Origin: Lachnospiraceae bacterium
GTDB lineage: Bacteria > Bacillota > Clostridia > Lachnospirales > Lachnospiraceae
Assembly: GCA_017634975.1 (NCBI GenBank)
Contig: JAGBMJ010000014.1
Location: forward strand, 1-55,672
DNA length: 55,672 bases
Reading direction: 5' to 3'
Positions 34,853 to 41,208 of the stretch are shown piece after piece. Positions within the stretch are counted from its first letter, which is position 1, and every line of letters starts with the position of its first letter. Under the pieces are notes generated by a model. That model saw nothing but the letters and a program-made list of their open reading frames with translations. It was not told the origin of the DNA and ran no database searches. The translations under genes were made by a program, and so were the position numbers.

Positions 34853-35809
34853 ATGGAAAGTAAAGTAAGGTTTCATCTGCCGGGGCTCCGGTACAATTAT
34901 CCGCTGAACATGTTCTGGATCAGTATGCTGGAACAGTATCCGGAATTTTTCCGGGAGGGTGTGGAGATCGGTTCCTGCTTTGGAGAATTTCCGATGTCTT
35001 TGTGGACCGGCGGGAGATTTGTCGGTGGTGACCAGTGCGATGCGGTATATATCAAATCCGTGATCAAGAGTATCAACGAAAAAGGGATCCCCATCCGGTA
35101 TACCTATACCAACCCGGAGATCACCGAGAAGGATCTGGACGATCCTTATTGCAATTTCTGTATGGATTGCGCCAACAACGGGATGAATGAAGTAATGATC
35201 TTTTCGCCGGTTTTGGAGAAATATTTAAGAGAGAAATTTCCGAACTTTGCCTATAACAGCTCGACATGCAAGGAGATCCGTGATCTGGAGAGCCTGAATG
35301 CGGAGCTGGAGAAAGATTATAAATATGTAGTACTCGACTATAACTTAAACTATCGATGGGATATCCTGAAGAAAGTAAAACATCCGGAAAAGCTGGAGCT
35401 TCTGGTAAACACGCTTTGTATTCCGAACTGTCCCAGACGCGGGGAGCATTACAAAAACCAGGCGCGTAACGAGCGTATCGCTCTTGCAAACCGCAAGCTT
35501 CCGCCTGATCAGCGCAAACCGCTGGTACCATGGACATGCGAATACGGCGATAAGAACTGCGTACATACGATACAGAACTACGAAACTTTTATCAAACCGG
35601 ACGATATCTGGAACAAGTATGTGCCTTTGGGCATCAACAATTTCAAGATCGAGGGACGTACGGCAAACCTGTTTTCCCTGATCGATACGTACTGCCTGTT
35701 TATGCTCAAGCCGGAGCGCGCCGGCGAAGCCCGTCTGCAGCTGATCAACAACCTGATCCATGCGGGCATCATTCATATCAGTCGTCCGAAGCCGGGCAAT
35801 TGGCCTTAA
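34853..35809 (+). CDS. U32-peptidase-like protein with four conserved cysteines, paralogue 1
   Basis: A 318-aa, apparently cytoplasmic protein. The pattern TYTNPEITEKD, NNGMNEVMIFSPVLEKYLRE, NTLCIPNCPRRGEHY and FKIEGRTANL resembles the barrel of U32-family proteins, whose members bind iron-sulphur clusters and act in hydroxylation or RNA modification. Cysteines C189 and C193 (C-x3-C) and C229 and C236 could be cluster ligands. It has a paralogue 116 bp downstream that keeps four cysteines in the same order. Function is not recognised. The link to U32 is by motif similarity only and is moderate. It follows its own AAAGGAG site, after the operon terminator. Confidence 0.55.
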   Translation: MESKVRFHLPGLRYNYPLNMFWISMLEQYPEFFREGVEIGSCFGEFPMSLWTGGRFVGGDQCDAVYIKSVIKSINEKGIPIRYTYTNPEITEKDLDDPYCNFCMDCANNGMNEVMIFSPVLEKYLREKFPNFAYNSSTCKEIRDLESLNAELEKDYKYVVLDYNLNYRWDILKKVKHPEKLELLVNTLCIPNCPRRGEHYKNQARNERIALANRKLPPDQRKPLVPWTCEYGDKNCVHTIQNYETFIKPDDIWNKYVPLGINNFKIEGRTANLFSLIDTYCLFMLKPERAGEARLQLINNLIHAGIIHISRPKPGNWP

Positions 35810-35893
35810 TCTTAGGAAGGGGCCCACGAAGTGGGAAGGTTTCCTAAGATATTCGCAAGGGGGGACCCACGAATGTGGGGGGATTCCTTGCGA
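35809..35893 (+). repeat. tandem pair of nested hairpins between the U32-like genes
   Basis: Unit 1: ATCTTAGGAA (35809-35818) pairs with TTCCTAAGAT (35841-35850) around CCCAC-GAA-GTGGG. Unit 2: TCGCAAGG (35853-35860) pairs with CCTTGCGA (35886-35893) around CCCAC-GAAT-GTGGG. Both units have GGGG on one side of the inner hairpin and a GG-containing linker on the other. The outer stems differ in sequence but keep pairing. The first stem begins at the last base of the upstream stop codon. Confidence 0.65.
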
Positions 35894-35925
35894 TGTACCG
35901 GCAACGATACATTGGAGAGAATCGC

Positions 35926-36831
35926 ATGAAAAAGATTTACTGGCATCTGCCCGGTTTTTGTTACTTCAAACAATTGAACTTAACCGTCATCGACCTTATG
36001 AAGACCTACCCGTCTTCCTTTCGTGACGGATACTGTATCGGCAGCGTATATGGTACTTTTCCGGGAGCAATCTGGAACGGCGGACGGACGGTGCTTGGTT
36101 TTACCTCCAGAAACGATATACAGCGTACACTGAAGGAATATAATTCCCGACAGATTCCGCTCCGCTTTACATGGACCAATCCGCTGATCGGGGAAGACCA
36201 GACCAAGGATACCCTCTGCAATCTGATCATGGCAGAAGCGCAGAACGGAATGAATCAGGCGCTGGTAAATTCTCCGGTGCTGGAGAAATATCTGCGGGAA
36301 AAATACCCGGATTTCAAATACGTATCTTCTACGACCAAACGTATCGTGGATAGTGGTGCTTTGCAGGATGAGCTGAAGAAAGATTATTTTATGGTGGTGC
36401 TGGATTATGATCTGAATCACGATGAGGAAGTCTTAAAAAGCCTGGAAGCACAGGCACCCAGGGTGGAGATCCTGGTAGACGAGATCTGCTTTCCGAATTG
36501 CCCCAAGCGTCTGGAGCATTATCGGGATGAGGGAGAAAAACAGCTGCAGTATGAGATCGCACCGCCATTTGACTGCCCGAACCGGCAGCAGAAGAAGAGC
36601 TTTCAGGATTGCATGAAGCGTCCGGCGTTTATTTCGAAGGAAGCGTTGGCGGACTATATCGACCGCGGTTTTGAAAACTTCAAGCTGGTAGGACGGGGAC
36701 TGCCCATAGATATGGTGCTGGAATCCTATCTTTACTATCTGGTAAAGGAAGAGGAGCAGGATTTTATCCGCAGGGAGATCACCAAAAAACTGCAGGAAGC
36801 AGCGCAAAAACGCGCTGCACAGAAAAAATAA
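35926..36831 (+). CDS. U32-peptidase-like protein with four conserved cysteines, paralogue 2
   Basis: About 301 aa from ATG 35926, which has GGAGAG six bases in front. An in-frame ATG upstream at 35875 falls inside the hairpin element and is less likely. It aligns with paralogue 1 along most of its length: WHLPGF/FHLPGL, FTWTNPLIGED, QNGMNQALVNSPVLEKYLRE, VDEICFPNCPKRLEHY and FKLVGRGLP. Cysteines C188, C192, C217 and C229 correspond in order to the four of paralogue 1, with different spacing of the second pair. The C-terminus ends in a basic Ala/Lys-rich helix. Function is unknown, and a complex of the two paralogues, as in other paired U32 proteins, is possible. Confidence 0.55.
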   Translation: MKKIYWHLPGFCYFKQLNLTVIDLMKTYPSSFRDGYCIGSVYGTFPGAIWNGGRTVLGFTSRNDIQRTLKEYNSRQIPLRFTWTNPLIGEDQTKDTLCNLIMAEAQNGMNQALVNSPVLEKYLREKYPDFKYVSSTTKRIVDSGALQDELKKDYFMVVLDYDLNHDEEVLKSLEAQAPRVEILVDEICFPNCPKRLEHYRDEGEKQLQYEIAPPFDCPNRQQKKSFQDCMKRPAFISKEALADYIDRGFENFKLVGRGLPIDMVLESYLYYLVKEEEQDFIRREITKKLQEAAQKRAAQKK

Positions 36832-36833
36832 AA

Positions 36834-36866
36834 CCCCTGTCTTCCTCTGCAGAGGCAAGACAGGGG
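36834..36866. terminator. strong hairpin between convergent genes
   Basis: CCCCTGTCTT (36834-36843) pairs with AAGACAGGGG (36857-36866), enclosing a second perfect stem CCTCTGCAGAGG. It lies 2 bp after the U32-like gene and 20 bp from the end of the convergent DUF624 gene. There is no strong T-run on the plus side, but AAAA lies on its left, giving T-rich RNA for the minus strand. Confidence 0.6.
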
Positions 36867-36886
36867 GGACAAATAAGGGGAAGTTT

Positions 36887-37561
36887 TTATTCCCCGGATT
36901 CACTTTCCTGACTGTCCGTGGACTGCGGATTTTTTGCGAGGATCGCTTCTTCGGCAGCGGCAAAATCTTTATCATAAAACTTTGCCGACAGATAGCCCGG
37001 CGCAGAGAAGCAGAAACACAGGATCAGCGGGAAAAGCAGGATCCCGAGATTTCCGATCAGGAAAAGAGAGAACGGAAAAAGGGTTGCCAGCATGACCAGC
37101 AGTGTCTGCGGAAAATGCCGGAACGAAAACAGAAAAGCTGTTTTAATGGTTTTTGGAATAGGATTGTAAAACTTTGCCTGCAGAGGAAATACCATTGTAC
37201 CCGCAAAGAACAGAAGTGCCAATGCGGCAATGATCCCGCCCAGGATAAAGGTGCTTACTTCGCTGGGATTGAGATACATCAGATAAAGATCGCCTCCGAA
37301 AAAGGCGAGCAACAGAAGAAAGACCAGCCAGATCACGGTAGACTGGCGCATGTTATCTTTAAAGGAATGAAAAAACTGTTTGCTGATCTTATTTTCGTGA
37401 CCGCGCACGATTTTCAGACAACAGTAATGCATGGCGGTAAAGGAAGCGCCGGCCGTGACAATGGGAATACACATCAGTACGGTAAGCAGGTTGAGGACCA
37501 CCAGGTCCGTTACTTTTCCCAATACCCGCATCAGCGGGCTGTCAATATCAAAAATCTTCAA
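36887..37561 (-). CDS. DUF624 (YesL-like) integral membrane protein
   Basis: About 224 aa with five or six membrane spans (VTDLVVLNLLTVLMCIPIVT, STVIWLVFLLLLAFFGGDLY, ILGGIIAALALLFFAGTMVF, TLLVMLATLFPFSLFLIGNL). The pattern ASFTAMHYCCLKIVRG near residue 45 and the overall length fit YesL/DUF624 proteins, which often neighbour pectin- and sugar-uptake genes. I place the start at TTG 37561 because GGGAGG lies eight bases in front and LKIFDIDSPLM is a typical N-terminus. A longer frame upstream has no such site. It is divergent from the GH5 gene across a large palindrome. Function in the family is not known. Confidence 0.8.
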   Translation of the reverse strand: MKIFDIDSPLMRVLGKVTDLVVLNLLTVLMCIPIVTAGASFTAMHYCCLKIVRGHENKISKQFFHSFKDNMRQSTVIWLVFLLLLAFFGGDLYLMYLNPSEVSTFILGGIIAALALLFFAGTMVFPLQAKFYNPIPKTIKTAFLFSFRHFPQTLLVMLATLFPFSLFLIGNLGILLFPLILCFCFSAPGYLSAKFYDKDFAAAEEAILAKNPQSTDSQESESGE

Positions 37562-37603
37562 GGTGAATGCCTCCCTGTATAAACGTAAAATTTGACTCAA
37601 CCT

Positions 37604-37632
37604 ATTATACAGGAAGCGGCGCTTGTTGTACA
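37604..37632 (-). promoter_or_regulatory. predicted promoter of the DUF624 gene
   Basis: On the minus strand, TGTACA (37627-37632) and TATAAT (37604-37609) are separated by 17 bp. The 39-bp palindrome begins 5 bp upstream of the -35 box. Confidence 0.55.
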
Positions 37633-37636
37633 GAAT

Positions 37637-37675
37637 TATACACAATAACGGAAATCATTTCCGTTATTGTGTATA
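37637..37675. repeat. perfect 39-bp palindrome in a divergent promoter region
   Basis: TATACACAATAACGGAAAT (37637-37655) is the exact reverse complement of ATTTCCGTTATTGTGTATA (37657-37675) around a single C. The one-base centre argues for a DNA-level site (dimeric or tetrameric regulator operator) more than an RNA hairpin. It lies between the DUF624 and GH5 genes. Confidence 0.85.
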
Positions 37676-37698
37676 GCAAGTTTAGAAGGGAGAAAACT

Positions 37699-39087
37699 AT
37701 GAAACGAAAAATCGTATCTTTTATGCTGGCGGCAACGGTATGCGGGATGCTGTGTGGCTGCAAGGGGAATGCAGATCCCGGAGTGACTCCGGCACCTGCT
37801 GTAACAGAGGCGGAACAACCGAACCCGGAGACCGGGATCACCGACGGTCCGCCGACCGGAAATGTAACGACGGCAGATCCGACAGAGGAAGCAGCACCTA
37901 CGGAGGAGGCAGTTATGGAAACAACACCGACCCCAACGGAAGAAGATCCTGAGAAAACGAATGTACCGGATGGTATCGTAGAGGTACCGCTGCCGGCGGA
38001 GGTATCCATCCCGGAAAATGATGCTATGGCATTTGTGCGTGATATGAAAGCAGGATGGAACCTGGGCAATACCTTTGATGCGACCAACTGTACATGGCTA
38101 TCCGATCCGATGGAATACGAATCGGCCTGGTGCGGCGCAAAGACAACACAGGCTTTGATCAAAGAGATCCATAATGCCGGCTTTAATACGATCCGTATCC
38201 CGGTGTCATGGCACAATCATGTGGACGGCAATGACAACATCGACAGTAAGTGGATGGATCGCGTGCAGGAAGTGGTTGACTGGGCCTACGGGGAGGGTAT
38301 GTATGTGATCATCAATATCCATCACGATAATGAGGATGGCTTTGAGTATCCTTCCTACGATAAGATGGACCGGTCCCAAAAATATGTGACAAAGATCTGG
38401 GAGCAGATTGCGGATCGATTTGCGGATTATGATGAGCATCTGATCTATGAGACGATGAATGAGCCAAGACAGGTGGGGACGGATCACGAATGGTGGATCA
38501 ATGATAAAAACTCGGCTACGGCGAAAGAATGCTTTGACTGCGTGAACCAGCTGAACCAGGCGATCGTTGATACGATCCGTGCGAACGGTAAAGGCTACAA
38601 CACATCGAGATACATCATGGTGCCGGGTTACTGTGCAAATCCGGAGTTTGCGCTGATCGATGATTTTGTGCTCCCGGAGGATACCAAAGCAACGGAAGAA
38701 AACCGTATCATCGTATCGGTTCATGCCTATACACCATATGCTTTCGCCCTGGATCTGTCCGGTACATCGGAATTTGATATCGCAGCAAGAAAAGGCACCG
38801 GTGATATCAGCAGTTTTATGAAACGGCTGTATGAGAAGTTTGTCGTAAAGGGGATTCCGGTAGTCATCGGCGAGTACGGCGCATTGGAAAAAGGCGGTAA
38901 CGACGATGCAAGAAAACAGTTTGCTGCATATTATGTGGCAACGGCCAGACATTACGGTTTAACGACCGTATGGTGGGACAATAATGCGCATAACGCTTCT
39001 GGTGAATGCTTCCAGCTGATCAATCGTTCGAATCTGTCTTGGACCTATCCGGAGATCCGTGACCAGATCATGTACTATTGTGAGTAA
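37699..39087 (+). CDS. GH5 endoglucanase-type lipoprotein (probably subfamily 4)
   Basis: 462 aa from ATG 37699, which has GAAGGGAG in front. A lipoprotein signal (MKRKIVSFMLAATVCGMLCGC) and a Pro/Thr/Glu-rich tether of about 90 residues precede one GH5 barrel. The motifs are clear: MKAGWNLGNTFDA, AGFNTIRIPVSWHNH, YVIINIHHDNEDG, LIYETMNEPRQ with acid/base E255, IIVSVHAYTPY, and VVIGEYGAL with nucleophile E392. The pattern fits GH5_4, which includes cellulases, xyloglucanases and mixed-linkage glucanases. It would cut long beta-glucans at the cell surface for the importers encoded nearby. No carbohydrate-binding module is attached. Confidence 0.93.
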   Translation: MKRKIVSFMLAATVCGMLCGCKGNADPGVTPAPAVTEAEQPNPETGITDGPPTGNVTTADPTEEAAPTEEAVMETTPTPTEEDPEKTNVPDGIVEVPLPAEVSIPENDAMAFVRDMKAGWNLGNTFDATNCTWLSDPMEYESAWCGAKTTQALIKEIHNAGFNTIRIPVSWHNHVDGNDNIDSKWMDRVQEVVDWAYGEGMYVIINIHHDNEDGFEYPSYDKMDRSQKYVTKIWEQIADRFADYDEHLIYETMNEPRQVGTDHEWWINDKNSATAKECFDCVNQLNQAIVDTIRANGKGYNTSRYIMVPGYCANPEFALIDDFVLPEDTKATEENRIIVSVHAYTPYAFALDLSGTSEFDIAARKGTGDISSFMKRLYEKFVVKGIPVVIGEYGALEKGGNDDARKQFAAYYVATARHYGLTTVWWDNNAHNASGECFQLINRSNLSWTYPEIRDQIMYYCE

Positions 39088-39161
39088 ATAATCACACACC
39101 TTGCTTTCCTACTGAGGGTAAGTCAGGATGTGTCAAAAAATGATAATATTCCATGTCTTAA

Positions 39162-39225
39162 TATAATTATCATCTATGCCCTGCCTGTGATAAATTGAAA
39201 AGTGTTATCCGGCAGGGCTTTTTTT
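39162..39225 (+). terminator. terminator behind GH5, possibly an attenuator for the ABC genes
   Basis: GCCCTGCC (39178-39185) pairs with GGCAGGGC (39211-39218), followed by seven T (39219-39225). A perfect TATAAT lies just before it (39162-39167) with no clear -35. If that promoter is used, the hairpin is in the 5' leader of the ABC operon starting at 39245 and would act as an attenuator. Otherwise it simply ends the GH5 transcript. Confidence 0.7.
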
Positions 39226-39244
39226 CAAACAGTGAGGACTTGAG

Positions 39245-41035
39245 ATGATGAAAAACGAACCGACCAACCGTCCGAAAAACCATATTGCCTGGCTTTGGGA
39301 AAATATGAAAGGCATGCGTGTCTTTTACATTATTGCTATGCTCGGGACCGTCCTTTATAACATCATGCAACTGACGGTACCGTATTTTTCGGGACGCATT
39401 GTGGATATTTTCCTGAGCGGTGAGGATGCGGCAGCCAATATCGCGACCAAACAGGATCTGTTCTATCAGCTGCTGGGAGCGATGGTGGGCTTTACCCTGC
39501 TGCGTACGCTTTTGGTATATCTGGACTGTATGGCTTACGAACATGTTTCCCAGCGCACGCTCTATAAGGTGCGTAATTTTCTCTATGACAAGATCCAGCG
39601 TCAGGATATGACTTTTTACAGTACTTATCGTACCGGTGATCTGATGACTCGTGTGACCGGCGATCTGGATGCCCTGCGCCATATGATCGCCTGGATCGTG
39701 CGCGCGATCATCGAATCGTTTTCACTGTTTACGGCTACCGCAGTATGCTTCTTTGTCATTAACTGGAAGATGGCATTATCCCTGCTGGCTGTAGCACCGC
39801 TGGTATTTATCGCGATCTTCTTTTTCCGCAAACGTGTGGCACCGATGCATGCAAAACTGCGTGAGAAATTTGCCCAGATGAATACCATTGCCCAGGAAAA
39901 CATTGCCGGTAACCGCGTGGTCAAGGCCTTTGTCCGCGAGGAATATGAAGAAGATAAATTCGATAAAGCCAATCAGGAGTATCGCGACACCAATGTGGAG
40001 ACCGCTATGATGTGGGTGCGTACACAGCCGGTGGTCGAGATCTTTGTCGATCTGCTTCCGGTCGTTATGCTGGCAGTAGGCGGTATTTTCCTGATCCGGG
40101 GAGAGATGACGATGGGCGAATATGTGACGATCTCCGGTCTGATCTGGGCGATCGCAAACCCCATGCGTATGATGGGAAATATCATGAACGAGCTGCAGCG
40201 TTTCAAGGCAGCAGGCGATAAAGTAATGGAGATCTACTATTCCGAGCCGAAGATCCGTGATAATCCGGGATGCATTGAGAAAGAAGGGCATTTCGACGGA
40301 AAGATCGAGTTCCGCAATGTATCTTTTCATTATGAAGACAGTGATATGCCGGTACTCAACGATATTTCCTTTACGATCGAGCCGCAGCAGACGGTGGCGA
40401 TCATGGGAGAGACCGGCTGCGGCAAAACCACGCTGATCAACCTGATTCCGCGTTTTCATGAAGTGAGCAGCGGGGAGATCCTGATCGATGGGGTGCCGGT
40501 GCAGGATTATTCGCTGCATAGTCTGCGGAAAAATATCGGTTTGGCAAACCAGGATGTGCTTCTGTATTCCGATACGATCGAAGGCAACATCGCATACGGT
40601 GATGTGCATCTGTCCTTTAAGGAAGTAACGAAGAGTGCAAAGCTTTCGGCAGCAGCATCGTTTATAAACCGTATGCCGGACGGCTATGATACGGTGGTCG
40701 GTGAGCGCGGCGTGGGCCTTTCCGGCGGACAGAAACAGCGTATCTCTCTGGCCAGGGCCCTGGCGGTGAAACCATCGATCCTGATCCTGGACGATACTAC
40801 TTCGGCTGTGGATATGGAAACGGAAAAAGAGATCCAGGATTCCTTAAGGCATTTGGATTTCCCTGCGACCAAGCTGATCATTGCGCAGCGTATCTCTACG
40901 GCAAAGACCGCGGACAGGATCATGATGATGCGGGACGGGCATATCGTAGAAAGCGGTACCCATGAGGAATTGGTCGCTCTGGGCGGCTATTACAAAGAGC
41001 TGGTTGATTTACAGGAGGGAGGTGCTCAAATATGA
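39245..41035 (+). CDS. ABC exporter half-transporter with degenerate catalytic site (heterodimer subunit 1)
   Basis: A 596-aa protein with six transmembrane helices (about 20-310) and a nucleotide-binding domain. Walker A GETGCGKTTLI has K394, the signature is VGLSGGQKQRISLARAL, and Walker B reads LILDDTTSAVD, where D517 replaces the catalytic Glu. That replacement is the hallmark of the non-catalytic site of heterodimeric exporters such as TM287/288, BmrCD and LmrCD. The last residues, LQEGGAQI, are encoded by the start of a repeat unit, and the stop overlaps the start of a small frame (ATGA at 41032). Its partner gene follows after the repeats. Likely substrates are drugs or lipids. None is indicated by sequence. 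Confidence 0.92.
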   Translation: MMKNEPTNRPKNHIAWLWENMKGMRVFYIIAMLGTVLYNIMQLTVPYFSGRIVDIFLSGEDAAANIATKQDLFYQLLGAMVGFTLLRTLLVYLDCMAYEHVSQRTLYKVRNFLYDKIQRQDMTFYSTYRTGDLMTRVTGDLDALRHMIAWIVRAIIESFSLFTATAVCFFVINWKMALSLLAVAPLVFIAIFFFRKRVAPMHAKLREKFAQMNTIAQENIAGNRVVKAFVREEYEEDKFDKANQEYRDTNVETAMMWVRTQPVVEIFVDLLPVVMLAVGGIFLIRGEMTMGEYVTISGLIWAIANPMRMMGNIMNELQRFKAAGDKVMEIYYSEPKIRDNPGCIEKEGHFDGKIEFRNVSFHYEDSDMPVLNDISFTIEPQQTVAIMGETGCGKTTLINLIPRFHEVSSGEILIDGVPVQDYSLHSLRKNIGLANQDVLLYSDTIEGNIAYGDVHLSFKEVTKSAKLSAAASFINRMPDGYDTVVGERGVGLSGGQKQRISLARALAVKPSILILDDTTSAVDMETEKEIQDSLRHLDFPATKLIIAQRISTAKTADRIMMMRDGHIVESGTHEELVALGGYYKELVDLQEGGAQI

Positions 41036-41124
41036 CGAAGTCATATTTTTATATTGCACCGACCGATGGGGCAGGATTGAGAAGCAATCCTGCCAATACG
41101 ACTAAGGGAGGTGCCCAAATATGA
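41032..41124 (+). CDS. 30-residue small protein of repeat unit B1
   Basis: ATG 41032 to TGA 41122-41124. It begins MTKSYFYIAPTDGAG and ends NPANTTKGGAQI. It starts within the stop of the ABC gene (ATGA) and its stop overlaps the start of the next small frame (ATGA). A GGAGGGAGG site is 8 bases upstream. The core IAPT...G.R.NP.NT is also readable in repeat locus A at 13500-13560. It is rich in small residues, with no membrane segment. It may be a real peptide or only a means of passing ribosomes down the message. Confidence 0.45.
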   Translation: MTKSYFYIAPTDGAGLRSNPANTTKGGAQI

Positions 41125-41207
41125 CGAAGTCATATTTTATCATTGCACCGACCGAAAGGGCAGGATTGAGAAACAATCCTGCTAATACGACTAAGGGAGG
41201 GATCTGA
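41121..41207 (+). CDS. 28-residue small protein of repeat unit B2
   Basis: ATG 41121 to TGA 41205-41207. It begins MTKSYFIIAPTERAG and ends NPANTTKGGI. It differs from the B1 peptide at only a few residues. The stop is one base before the ATG of the second ABC gene, and the GGGAGG inside its last codons (41195-41200) is that gene's ribosome binding site. Confidence 0.45.
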   Translation: MTKSYFIIAPTERAGLRNNPANTTKGGI

Positions 41208-41208
41208 G

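Larger units (their letters stand above)
41017..41207 (+). repeat. structured Shine-Dalgarno-carrying tandem repeat, locus B (two full copies)
   Basis: Unit B1 starts at GGGAGGTGC 41017, B2 at 41106, and a third GGGAGG at 41195 serves the next gene; the period is exactly 89 bp. Each unit has GGTGC pairing with GCACC (41021-41025 with 41056-41060; 41110-41114 with 41145-41149). Inside is the hairpin AAATATGAC-GAA-GTCATATTT (41028-41048; 41117-41137), and a second hairpin follows, GCAGGATTG with CAATCCTGC (41071-41093; 41160-41182). The ribosome binding site is in the outer stem and the ATG of the small frame in the inner one. Confidence 0.85.

Noticed and set aside
41017-41207. Riboswitch of a known class in the repeat element
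   Set aside because: The two-hairpin layout with GAA triloop does not match any class I can recall, and the tandem small frames argue for a translational device or mobile repeat.
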